In this document: in pieces, positions 1-11,059 of the stretch
How positions within the stretch are numbered: the stretch's first letter is position 1
Layout of the letters: each line of letters begins with the position of its first letter
Assembly (NCBI GenBank): GCA_002221725.1
Contig: NJFT01000106.1
Span: 62,001-126,000 of the forward strand
From: Scedosporium boydii
Lineage: Eukaryota > Ascomycota > Sordariomycetes > Microascales > Microascaceae
Length of the DNA: 64,000 nucleotides
Direction: 5' to 3'
Made by a program: the position numbers and the translations under genes
The notes under the pieces: model-generated
Told to the model about the DNA's origin: nothing
Seen by the model: only the letters and a program-made list of their open reading frames with translations
Databases searched by the model: none

Positions 1-124
1 TCAAAGGGTGGAAGAATGTTGTGGGATTATATTACAATGGATTGTAGTATATGCTGGAGCGGGAGGATGGATCTATCCGGTTGCGATTGGACCCTGCCTC
101 AGTCTCGTCCTCTCTGCTCAAGGA

Positions 125-140
125 TACTTCGTACGAAGTA
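125..140. repeat. perfect 16-bp palindrome of the dispersed TACGAAGTA motif
   Basis: TACTTCGTACGAAGTA reads the same on both strands. It is made of two overlapping copies of the 9-mer that recurs at 13 non-coding loci in this window. Function unknown. Confidence 0.8.
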
Positions 141-3100
141 CATGATGACGACCATGTGTGTGTGGGGGGAAGGATCTGGTAGGGGTTGTACGAAATATGC
201 GTAATTTGGGAATGGGCGTAAGGACAGAGGACAAAGGATCTCCAGGTGGGTCGCACAGGCGATCATTGATCTTAATAAGCTGCAAGTACGAAGTAAGCTA
301 CGCAATACTTCGTACTTGGCACTCCTGTAGGGATCCGGGTCCCTGAGCTTAATATTGCGAAGTCGAGTTCTTCCGGTAGTGGTGATACAACAATGTACAA
401 GGTATGAAGATGGTTAACTTCGTGTGGTCAATCCGTCACTCTAGTCCGTCAAACAGAACTACGCGGCCGTCCGGCTGAGGGCAAGAACTGGCCAGGATAG
501 GAGGGCGTAGATGATTATGGCCCGTAGTCTATGTAAACCTCCCCTTTTTTTGACATACCACGTCTTCGTAAATCTGAATGGATTAATTTCAGTATTCTAA
601 TAATTCCGCTGCCCTTGTGCTGAGGGAATATTGGTGCTCAGATCAACCAATTGAGATACAAAGTACTTGTACGCTCCACGACAGTTGAGATTGGCTCTCG
701 AGCACGTCCTTCGTACTTCGTACCTCGCACAGCGTCGTATCGTTCCAGTGTACCCTTTGTATTTACTAGGGTAAACCACGTTTTGCCAAGATATTTGGCC
801 GTTGGCGGGAACCCTTCTGGAACAAGTCCATCGAACGAAAGCCCCAGTGCCTCTCTCCATCTCCAGCCGGCCGCTCGGAATCCTCGTGCTGCAGCCATCC
901 AGCCATCCAGCCATTGAGACCACGCTGTTCCCGTGTGACTCCAATTGATGTTATAAGTGGGGGCAGACGGGGAGATTGCAACGGCACAGGAACATGGGGC
1001 GGCGCTGGCGACCGAAAGAAAGCAATCATGCGGATGGACAAGAATAGCAGCTGCATTCGACGAGCATGTGAGATCCAGATCAATTGACTCTGCCGCCATC
1101 TACCGAGTACTAAGGACAAGTAGACATTGAGTGTCCTTGCAGACCGTGTCCTCGTCGTTTTGTCTCCAATTCTGTTGCATCGGAGAGTCCCACGATCACG
1201 ACCACGATGCGGAAATGGACGCAAAGGGCCATGGATTTTAGCGTTCCCTTGCCCTAATGCGGAGCTAAACCCGACAAGATGGAGACAGTGGTCGACAGAG
1301 TCTCATATCACGTCACAAACCTCTGTTTCTCGTACCAGAGCTGCAGATGGACGATTACCCATGAAGGCAATGATTAGCATCGCATCCTGGCGCCATGGGG
1401 GAGATTTCTCTGATCCATCGCCAATTCCCGCCGTTGATTTGGCCAATTTCTTGTTCTCCGTACAGGGTAACAGCCTGCAGGGTCGCCATTAAAATCCACT
1501 GCAACAGTGCTAGCCAAGCTGGGTCTGGGCAAATGTTGCCCTTGACTCCACGCAGGTTGGCTGTGCTGCACGTTTTGCCCTCCATGCCCCATTCTCCAAA
1601 CCCCATCTGATGCCATGCCGGCCTCCCCCATTTCAAAAGCTTCGATGGTCGTTCGAGAAGTTTGTGGATCCTGAAGAAACAAGCCCCCGGCCCCTCCTCT
1701 CTGCCCCTCGACCCCTTCCACCCCATTTGTCGTCCAACCCTGTCGCAGAGCAAGCACCAAATAGTGTAGAATTGTTCGAAACTTATTCTAATCAGGTGGG
1801 CTGTTTTCCGAGTTTATTGCCTTTGTGGTTATTATTAGTGTTACTTGGTAAGCCATGCGGTATTATTATTCTCCTTCGGCAACACTTACCGACCCATTCG
1901 ACTGGCTGGGTGGAGCTTAGTGGATGCGTACGAAGTCGGCAAAGGTGAATTCGACGCTGGGAATTTGCTCCGTCGGGTCGTTGGTCCCCTTGCCCCCTTC
2001 TGTTACTTCCAACGAAGAAGGAAGCCGTATTAGTTTTAGTTTCCTCGAGCCTAGGGCCATTGTCTGTTCGCGATCCGGACTGACCTGACTAGACTCGATG
2101 TGGAACGTGGGCTGCATGGATCATGGAAAGGACAAATGTTCCACGTTTTCTTCCTGCGCTCCTTGTGCGAAGTAAAATGTTATAATTATAATAAAATCCG
2201 TCCAATTGACGACCTCAATCTCCACGATGCCTCCCGTGTCTCGTTCTCTCTCTTCATTACTTCTCTGCAACTGATCCTCAAGCTTTCTTTGCACAGTCTC
2301 GACCCCCAATCTCCTCATCCTAGCTATCTTCTCCCCTCCCCGCCTCCTCTCCGTTTGTATCCGAACCTTCAATCCGAATCCAGACCGAAGCAAGCAAGTC
2401 ATTGCCTTACGATAAGGCACCAGTCCCGCCGTGTGACGTTTGCCTTTGACCGCCGGCCTCCCCCTTGACCCATTGACTGGGTCTTGTCCTCTCTACAAAT
2501 ATCAATACCTCCTTGCAACCCTTTTGTGGAAAGCTTCGGCAAGCCGGCTTATATTATTGAGAGACGCTGTCCGGAGAACGCTGTGTTCGGGTCGTCCACG
2601 AATCACAACTAATTGTTTCTAATTCGGCACTTTCCGCTCCCGAGTTTCTGCGCTCTCACCGGGAAACAACTCGCTCACTTTTCGAGTCTTATTACGAACA
2701 AACGAGACAGAATCCAAGTTTCTTCTCAAGAAACGAAAACAACCTTCCTCCCGGATTCATTCCCGAAAAAAAATAAAAGGGAGAAAAACAGAAAAAGGAG
2801 CTTCAAAAAGGGCGTGTTTTCTCTGTTCCGGCCAGTTATCGCGACCTTTCCCGGCGGAGAGAGGTAATTGGGCACCATCCTCGGCATTTGCGAGAATTTG
2901 CTTCCTCCCCCCGGCGGAAAAAAAAAAAAAGAAAATCTCACACCGGTCGCCGCGGCTCCTCTTTTTCCTTGTTAGCCAGGCCCTTGGTTCCCTCGTGGCT
3001 GGGACCTGTCACTTTTCATATCGATATTCGACTTGACATCGAGTTCGACCGGCCTGGACTCGAGTCGTACGACTTCAATCTCCAGACTAACAGGAGTTTG

Positions 3101-5955
3101 AAGGTTACGAACGGAAACCAGGGCGTTTGCGCGGGATCGAAATCCCAACTTGGGCCTTTTCCGGACCCTCCTTTTGCCTTCGCGTATAAGTCCCGGCATC
3201 TACTTCAGACTAGGACAAGCAGTGAAAATACAAGCGGAAAAGACAAACAAGAAGGCACGAATAGAAACTGCGCTCTCCAGGAAACCCATCGTCTCCGGCG
3301 GTGTAATCCATTTTCTGCTTTCTTGTTCTTTATTTTATTTTTGTTTCCGTTGAAGCGTTTCAAGAACGAAAGACGGCGTTGTCCCGTTTCATACCCCAGC
3401 TTTTCTGTCTTGGCCGTCCTCGTCCTTTGGGTCTGGTGTTATTAGCGACTTTTGGTTCTATTTATTCCATTACCATCTAATTACTACCTCCGAAGCGGCC
3501 GTTTTTTCTTTCTGTTAATGCCCCCACGATCATTCGCCAGGGCCAAACGAAACATTGCAAAAAGGGGCGCTCCCATTGGTATTGGCAATCGACTGAGCGC
3601 AAACTCGCTTGAAAATCGAAACGGGGGAACGGGACGACGAGTACGAAGTAATTACAAAAGGAAGACCAAAGATTGAACGCTGGGACAGGCCACGAAAAAA
3701 AGGATACAGCAGCAACCAGCAACCAGCGACAAACGGATTGACGGTCTGATCCCGTCCAAAAGTTCCCTAGTGCTCTCTCCTTTTTGCGTTTGTTTTTGGC
3801 TCTCTCTCTCTAGGGGGATTTCTACCGATTATCTTTTGCTGTCCGATTTTCTTTTTATTTTGGGGAGATTCCCTCTTCTCTTCATTTTCGACTTATAATC
3901 GAACTCGCCAGAGTTGATAACTCCATCAATTAACCCCGCGACCGATTCGAGCCAAGACACAAGACAACACGTCCAAGTCCGCCTCGAACGCCAGTAACGC
4001 CAACAACGCCTCCACGTCTGTTCCTCGATTTGATCTCGGCCCTTAACTTGCTTCACACCCTCAAGCATTATTCATTAGCCAGGTCCGGAGCCTCTGCTCC
4101 TCTGGCAAGCCCAACGTCCATCATGACGTCGATTGTAAGTCGAGAGTGAAGTCCAACGTTCAATTGCACCCAATCGCTTCTGTCCACCCGCTCTTTTTCC
4201 TTTCTTTTTCTTCCCTAATTTCTTTTTTGCACATGCGAGCTGCATGCCCACTCAATCGATTTCTCTTGGTCCAAGTCTGGACTCGCTTTACAAGAGCTTC
4301 ACGTCTCAATACCATTTTCAAGCCACAGGAACGAGATGCATCCTTCACGTGTCCTGCTGTTGAGATATGCTCGTTCTCCCCACACGGGCGCGGCCGAGAA
4401 AGTGTCTTGGTCAACATCAATCGATATCTCCAGTCTTTTCTCCTGCCGGCTCTTTTGCAGTGCATATTGCAGCGCGCAGCGCATATACATACACATACCC
4501 CATGATCGACAAGTTAGTCGTCTAGCAGAAAACATCGGACAGCACACACAAAGCCGGTCAATCCGCGTTTGTCAAGCTGAGCAAAACCGCGCCAGCTCGT
4601 CAGCTTTTCACCGCCTGGGCTGTGGCGGACAGCTCCGTTAGCCCAAGCCCAGCCCAGCTCCGTGCTAAGGCTGGGCCTAGTTTAGGCGAACCGGGGCCTC
4701 CTTCCCCAGGTCGTAAAAGACGTGTGTGGGCTAGAAAGGCTAGGCGATCCCCGGCGTGCGGTCTTTGCATCGATCCGTCTTTTCATCTAGCTCGTTGATG
4801 GATGAGACGAAGGCCAAGTTGTGAGATTGCTTGCCTCAACCCCAACAATCCACGTCACCGCCTCATTTCTTTCCACAACCATGCAACCCTTGGGGGGCCT
4901 GTTGGTGATGATGGATGGGGGTCTGTACTGGGAAGCATCGTGGCCCTGTCTGTCCAATGAGGAATTGGTTGTCTGCACATGTTGTCGCGGGGCGTCTTTT
5001 ATCTCCGTGCTGCACTCTATTTTTATAGTTTCGTTTCTTTTTTATGTTCCTTTTATTTTTGTTTTATCTTTCTTTTTTTTTTCTTCTCCCTTTGTCTCCT
5101 CGTATTCGGGAGACTTATGAACAGCCTCACGAAACGAGAGAGCAGGGACAATGGGCATTCGGGCCTTGATGACGCCCAACATCCCATCACCATCACATTT
5201 GAACGGTCAAAGTCGAGTCTAGTCATGCCACTTCCACGATCAACGCGACCACGGTTCAACCAAAAAAAATTGAACCAGAAGTGAACGAGGCCAGTGCCTA
5301 CTTCGTACACTAAAACTACGGCCCTATCATGTTGGGGTTTCCTCTTTAACCGTTTTGGGTGGTCTTGGTGCCGTGTTCCCCAACAGGACAAACTGCACAG
5401 GCATCGCATAGGATAGGGCCGGACCGGCATAGAGGGACGGAGGACCTGGGTAGAATCCGGTGGATGGATGGAGTGTTCTGTATTCTGTCGAGATGCAAGG
5501 CCAGAGTGTGTGCCCAGTCCTCCACTCTTCCGTGTCCCGCACGGACGTGGACGGTCAGTCGTGGTGGTGGTGCTCACACCCCTCCATGATCTCGTTTGCA
5601 CTCGCACTCGCCCGCAAACTCCACACCCACACTCCCTTCCATCCCACACGATCCTCCCGTGTGTGCCCATTCCCGTCTGATCCAGTCTGATCTAAGGCCC
5701 CCAAGTCCCATTGTCTTCTCCCGTTGATTACATCCGATATGAAGCACCAGAGTATACTGAGGCAAAAAGTAAACGGACTGGAGAGTCTCCAGTGCCCCTG
5801 GTGCTCATTTCGCACGGTTCATGTTGCGAACCTTCAAACCCTTCAATGCTGCTCCCAATTGCAATGCAATGCCGAGTCTGATTCAAACTCCACTTTATCC
5901 TTGACAGCTCCAAGTCCGAGTATCGCTTTGGTTTTGGCTTTGGCTTGGGGATCAT

Positions 5956-5971
5956 TACGAAGTACTTCGTA
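5956..5971. repeat. second perfect 16-bp palindrome, halves in the opposite order
   Basis: TACGAAGTACTTCGTA is also self-complementary, but its two 9-mer halves are arranged in the opposite order to those of the palindrome at 125-140. It lies in the leader or promoter region about 1 kb upstream of the lst7 start. Function unknown. Confidence 0.8.
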
Positions 5972-6993
5972 TGTCGGTGCTCGATGCGGAAGGCAAGGGA
6001 CAGCATGAAGCAAGAAGGAGTAACGAAAAGGGAAAGAGCAGGGGAAAGGGGAGAGAAAAGGGAAGAAGGGAAATGGAAAGAGCGATGGAAGCAAGGGAAA
6101 GCGAGCTGGGATCTCCAAATCTCTCCACACACCAACCCTTCTCGCACCCTTCTTGCACCCTTCCATTCTTCCATCGCTTCTTCCATCCCTCCGTCCCATC
6201 CCCAGTCGGTCCCCCCCATCTTTCTCATTGTCCCTTTCCCTTTTTCCCTTGGCGATTTTTTTGCCACTCGCCAGGTACCGTGCAACATCGAGCGGCGCCA
6301 GAGCTTATCGGGCGAAGTCTGAAAGTCTAGTCGACAAATCTAGTTTACTCTTGACTTGGGCCCGATCCGATCCTGATGTCCACGTCCTCGTCTGCCCATT
6401 CATTCATTCTAGATTACTTGTATCATCCCTCCTGCTCTTGTGCTCCCCGACACTTTTCATTATTACTTTCTTTTTCCTTAAATCTGTCCTATCAAATAAT
6501 CCTCAAATCAATCCTCTGTCTCCTGCTGAGATATTTGATTTGATCCTTTCCTCTACCTTATCTTCCCCAACTGCTGCAATCCAATTCTCTTTTTGTGTCC
6601 TCTTGCTTCCTTTTTCCTTTTCACCCCCACATCCCACCACTGCAAAGCAGCCCACTTCCGCCACCATCACCATTTCCAATCCCCAACGTTCCCAACTGCA
6701 AGCTCCTATCCCCAAACCTGCTGAAACTTGCCACTTGCAACCTGCTTAGTTCTCTCTGCTTCTGGACCTGGACCTGGGCGGCTGCGCCATTTCCTTCACC
6801 GCATTCTTGCCATTACATTACAGGCAGTTCGGTTCCTTTTAACCCCCCAAATCACACTCATTTCCGTCCTTTTCCTCCGCTCTCTCTCCAGCACCTATAC
6901 TCCTTTTTCGCACTTCACTCCCCCACATCTTCCTCTTTAAGAAGCGATCGGCCCTGTCACCAGCCCAAACAGGGCTCACCACTCCAGCCAGCC

Positions 6994-8616
6994 ATGACGT
7001 CGCTTCCAAGCATCGCCGGCTTCAACCCCTCGAGACCATCAATGCTGACATCTGCCTACCAGCTATGCCTCGCGCATTATTGCGACCTCCACGGTCCCAC
7101 CCCTCTAATGGTTACTGAGGGCCTACCCGTACCCTGCTCAACATGCTTCGATCAAGAATCCCCCTTCCCCGAAGACCGCCCGAGCTCCGCCGCCTCGCAA
7201 CCCGTCATCACACAGCCGAGTCCACACTCTGTCGCCGCCATCACCGATGCCCTGCGCAACATAAACTTCTCACCCACCCACCGCAGCGCATCCGTCCCCG
7301 CCTCCGAGGAGGAAGCCCAAGCCCACCGCGCGTCACTATTACGCACAGCAGCGTCGACATCCGCAGCTACAGCCGCCGCAATGGCCTCTCTCTCCTCGGG
7401 CTCGGCCATCGAGACTCCCCCCGCCAGTCCTAGTCAGACGGAATCGAGAAAACTGCCCCCCGCTCATGTGCGACGCGATTCGAGCTTTCGAAAAACGTAC
7501 GATGAATACGTTACCAAGCGCGCGAATCCCTGCGACAATTGCGCCATGACTCTACCCAAACAACATGCACAAGGAGGAGGATCAGGAGCAGGAACCCGCA
7601 GCAACACCGACGCGAATACCAAGCTCCGAAACGACGCGCGAGGACCTACCCTGCGCACGAAGACGCCCTACGCTTGGGTCTTTGGCGGCACCAATGGCCA
7701 GGATTCCCCGCCAAACTCACAGCCCTCATCAGCTAGTGATACCGACGGGGACGGCGAGGAAGACGACGGCGAATTCGCCCCCGACGAACTGGGACGCAAA
7801 CGTCTCCGCCGAACCGGCACCAGCTCGACGACCTCTCGATCCAGCGTCTTTTCCAATGGCACCACCCCGGGTAGCCACACCCACTACATCGAATACATCT
7901 CCACGAAGGAACCAGTCCTCCCCGCCTCCTTCTCCATTATCCGCGCCTCTTGCCTCCGCACCCTCTCCTTCGAAACCCTCCCCCGGACACAGTCCTCGGC
8001 CTCGATCTCCAGTGCCGCTTCCTCATCCTCGCAAGCACCCCAGACATTCATCACCTCTCACAGCGGCGGTAACACCGCCTCCGGTGGAGGCCCCATCTTC
8101 TTCGGCGACCCTCTGGCCGGCTACACCACGGCCTACATCTTCCGCATCCCCGACGTGCATGCACGTGGTCACAAGCGCATCTACGCATTCCTGGCCCTGA
8201 GCACCCACAAGGAGCGCGTGGCCATGAAAACCTTTAGTTTCATCGCCGCTGCTTTCCGGGAAATGGCGGCCTGGATCCAGCAACTAGCCGAGGCGGAAGC
8301 CGAACGCACCTCATCCGACACCGCCGGACAGCAGCAGCAACAACAACAACAGGTTGCTGCCGGCACGTCTTCGCTACAGGCTTCCTCCGCGCCGCAGCAC
8401 CCCGCCATCCAAGACGGCGGTAGCGCCTTCGATCGCCCCGGCGGTGGCAGCGCGTTCCGAAGCAGGCGCGGAGTCGGTGGCGTCGGCGGTGGCGGCGGCA
8501 TTGCGCTCAAGGCGAGGGGCTTGCCGGAGTTGGTGGGCATGCCGGAGTTTTTTGTGCAGCTTCATGTGAGGTTTGTGCAGATTCTGAGGGAGTTGGGTGT
8601 TAAGATGAATGCGTGA
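6994..8616 (+). CDS. lst7: Lst7/folliculin-like protein (FLCN longin domain)
   Basis: Single-exon gene for a 540-residue protein. The N-terminus has the folliculin hallmark CDLHGPTPLMVTEG (about residues 30-43), then a long Ser/Pro-rich insert, a CxxC pair at C180/C183, a YISTKEPVLPASFSIIRASCLRTLS-type block after residue 297 (split here by description only), and GGPIFFGDP at 365-373 followed by the strand-helix end of the longin domain. A poly-Gln run sits near 446-453. Folliculin/Lst7 pairs with Lst4/FNIP and acts as a GTPase-activating protein for Gtr2/RagC at the vacuole, linking amino acids to TORC1. The C-terminal DENN half of animal folliculin is absent, as in yeast Lst7. The start at 6994 was chosen because it opens directly on the conserved block; the same frame is open to 6595 but that part is pyrimidine-rich leader. 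Family call firm; pathway role inferred. Confidence 0.87.
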   Translation: MTSLPSIAGFNPSRPSMLTSAYQLCLAHYCDLHGPTPLMVTEGLPVPCSTCFDQESPFPEDRPSSAASQPVITQPSPHSVAAITDALRNINFSPTHRSASVPASEEEAQAHRASLLRTAASTSAATAAAMASLSSGSAIETPPASPSQTESRKLPPAHVRRDSSFRKTYDEYVTKRANPCDNCAMTLPKQHAQGGGSGAGTRSNTDANTKLRNDARGPTLRTKTPYAWVFGGTNGQDSPPNSQPSSASDTDGDGEEDDGEFAPDELGRKRLRRTGTSSTTSRSSVFSNGTTPGSHTHYIEYISTKEPVLPASFSIIRASCLRTLSFETLPRTQSSASISSAASSSSQAPQTFITSHSGGNTASGGGPIFFGDPLAGYTTAYIFRIPDVHARGHKRIYAFLALSTHKERVAMKTFSFIAAAFREMAAWIQQLAEAEAERTSSDTAGQQQQQQQQVAAGTSSLQASSAPQHPAIQDGGSAFDRPGGGSAFRSRRGVGGVGGGGGIALKARGLPELVGMPEFFVQLHVRFVQILRELGVKMNA

Positions 8617-9644
8617 TGTTTTTGAAGCGAGGCATCTTTCCTTATCCTTTGTTTTTTAGCCTTTGTTGTTGTTTGAGCTTCGCGAAGAGGAGGATATACC
8701 CACTGCACTGTTGTTTTGAACTCGGGGTTGTAACGAGACTCTTACGAGAGGGGTTCATAATGAGAAGGGGGACGAGCATCTCTTGAGATGCTAGATTCCA
8801 AGCAAGACACAACCATCGTGGTGTGTCTAATTCTTCGACTCTCCACAGAATCCCGAGGGACTCTCCTCGCTCCTTTCTCTTCTTCTTCTTCTTCTTCGTC
8901 TTTTTAATTCAGTGGAGGATATACCCCATTACGGAAAAACGAACGGGGGGAAACGGACGTTAATACCCTTCTTTCCATACACGCAAGAAGGGACTCGACG
9001 GATTCAAAGTTATAGAAAGAGTGGGCTCGTTAATGACTTGTATGATTATGATGGGATTCTGTTTTCTCTTTTTTTTATTTTTTCTTCGGGGCAAAGATAG
9101 AGAGTGGGAGGCGTTATGGAAAGATATAGATATGGGGATTTTGCTTGTTTGAGACCTGGGAATTTCTTCTTTTTTACTCAATAGACTTTTGGGATTTTGC
9201 ACTGGATCTTATATGTCTCTGGATTCGTGAGAGTGATTTCCGACTTGAGAAGTTGCAGGTCTTACGAGTAAACATGTTTGATGATCTTTTTCTTATATTA
9301 CAGAACCAGACAACAGAACGAGAACAGACTGAGAAAGAGGGTCCCAAGTGAATGTGTGTAATGTACACGTCTAGGAGGAAGAAAAACATGAAAAAGAAAA
9401 CCCTCGAGAACGTCTTTCTTACCCGCTCTTACCCTACTGTCCTATCAGTCTTCTCCGCCTACCATCTATTCATCGATCCCAAATACATATAATGGCGCCC
9501 GATCCCATTCCCATTGTGTTGATCTTCTCTCCATCTCGAAAGTAAGCCCCGAGCAGTAGTAGACCCACCCCGGCGCATATACAACCGGAGTAGAAAGGAA
9601 TACTTTTCTTCTCTCCGACCTCCTGAAACCTTCCGCTTCCCAAC
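8617..9644. other. intergenic region between lst7 and rpt3 3' ends
   Basis: Convergent 3' regions. A (TTC)n run lies near 8881-8900 and there are A/T-rich tracts, but no coding frame or RNA gene that I can support. Confidence 0.6.
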
Positions 9645-11059
9645 TTATTTGTAGAAATCAAACTTGTTCTCATCACTAGTCCCCTTAACCTGACTCGAGT
9701 ACGCATCCTCCAAATCACTCTGGATAATATTATACCGATTCTTCCTAACGGCCCTCAGCCCGGCCTCCTGCATAATAGCGGCGATGACCGCGCCGGAAAG
9801 CGGATCATTCCTCACGATCAAACTATCCAGATCCACCTCGGGCGCAAGGCTCATCTTCGAAGCGATAGTCGTAAAGATGAGGCGACGCTCGCGGCGATCC
9901 CGCAGGGAAGGGAACTCGATCTTGCGATCGAGACGGCCGGGGCGGAGGAGGGCCGGGTCGAGGGTGTCGGCGCGGTTGGTGGCCATGATGACCTTGACGT
10001 TGCTGGTCTGGTCGAAGCCGTCCATCTGGTTGAGGAGCTCGAGGAGGATGCGCTGGACTTCGCGGTCGGCGCCCGTCTGCGCGTCGAACCGCTTGGTGGC
10101 GATGGCGTCGATCTCGTCGATGAAGATGATGGCGGGGGCGTTTTCGCGCGCCATGCGGAACACGTCCCTGACCATCCTGGGTCCCTCGCCGAGGTACTTC
10201 TGCACGAATTCGGACCCCACCACGCGGATGAAGTTGGCCGTCGTAGAGTTGGCAACGGCCTTGACGAGCATGGTCTTGCCCGTGCCGGGGGGTCCGTAGA
10301 GGAGCACGCCTCGGGGCGGGTCGATGCCGATCTGCTTGTAGAGGTCGAAGTGGGTCAGGGGCAGCTCGACGGCTTCGCGGATTTCCTGTTTCTGCATGTC
10401 GAGGCCGCCGACGTCGGCGTAGGTCACGTCTGGCTTTTCGTCGACGCCGAGCATGGCGATAGAGGAGTCGGCTTCGGGGGGGAGGATGTCGACGAGGGCG
10501 TTGGAGTGGCGGTGGAGGGCGACGGAGGAGGAGGGCTTGAGTTGTTCGCGGTCGAGGGTGGAGAGGATGCGGACGACGTAGTTGGAGCCGGTGCTCGATT
10601 GGACGATTCCGGTGCTGCACATACAAGTTAGAAAGGGCTGATGAGAACTAGAAAGGGGGGGGGTGTTAGAAAGAATGGGGAACGTACTTTTGGTCGATGG
10701 CTTCCATGAACTGGCCGATGACCAGGGGAACACTCTGAATCCTCTTGATTTCCTCCTGAGCCCTAACGAGCTCGCGCTTTAGGTTTCGCTGCTCATCTTT
10801 GATGTATTCCTCCTGTAGTTGGATGTATCTGATGTCAAGATTTGTTAGCTATGGACGGCAACAGGGCAAAAAATTGAGCTTTGATGCCAGGAGAATCAAC
10901 TCACTCTAGTTGTCTTTGGAGCTTCTTGAGATTAGCATACTCGTCGCCGCCATCGAGCGGTAACCCCTCGAAGCTCTCGACACTCGGTATCGTCGAGGCT
11001 ATGGCCTTTTTCTGGATAGAAACGTGGTTGGGAGCGCTTTCTACGAGCACGTCGCCCAT
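9645..11059 (-). CDS. rpt3: 26S proteasome regulatory particle ATPase Rpt3
   Basis: Three exons: 11059-10905, 10828-10688 and 10614-9645, joining in frame to 421 residues. Order of features: N-terminal coiled coil (about 40-85), OB-fold segment, then the AAA+ module with Walker A GPPGTGKT (206-213), Walker B IIFIDEID (261-268), and the RPGRLDRK arginine-finger region. The C-terminal FYK matches the Rpt3/PSMC4 tail rather than the HbYX ends of the other Rpt subunits with tails for the 20S core. Rpt3 is one of six ATPases that unfold ubiquitinated substrates and open the 20S gate. Internal junctions are supported by restored family motifs (EAIDQNTGIV across the second intron). Length fits the family. 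Several strongly open antisense frames here are codon-bias shadows. Confidence 0.95.

Larger units (their letters stand above)
1..6993. other. long non-coding stretch upstream of lst7
   Basis: No reading frame here looks like a conserved protein on either strand; the open frames are short, low in complexity and lack splice continuity. The stretch has long pyrimidine-rich tracts (about 2300-2700, 5580-5690 and 6120-6990) typical of fungal promoters and 5' leaders, A-rich runs near 2766 and 2921, and seven loci of the 9-bp motif TACGAAGTA or its complement (125, 287, 306, 714, 3642, 5299, 5956). A start codon followed after four codons by a good donor (ATG at 4123, gtaagt at 4135) could be a small upstream exon, but no partner exon is recognisable. 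It is probably promoter and leader DNA of lst7, perhaps with a non-coding transcript. Confidence 0.5.

Noticed and set aside
2888..3445. 185-codon frame in the upstream non-coding stretch
   Set aside because: Low-complexity, no conserved blocks, no coherent codon use; treated as leader or promoter DNA.
5053..5670. 205-codon minus-strand frame
   Set aside because: Contains Thr runs from simple sequence and a Lys-rich end from a T/C tract; no protein features.
6595..6993. In-frame N-terminal extension of lst7 (133 residues)
   Set aside because: Pyrimidine-rich leader translated as Ser/Pro/Leu-rich sequence; the conserved folliculin block begins right after the Met at 6994.
9784..10299. Open frames on the plus strand and other minus frames within rpt3
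   Set aside because: Arg/Ser-rich shadows of the AAA+ domain coding sequence.
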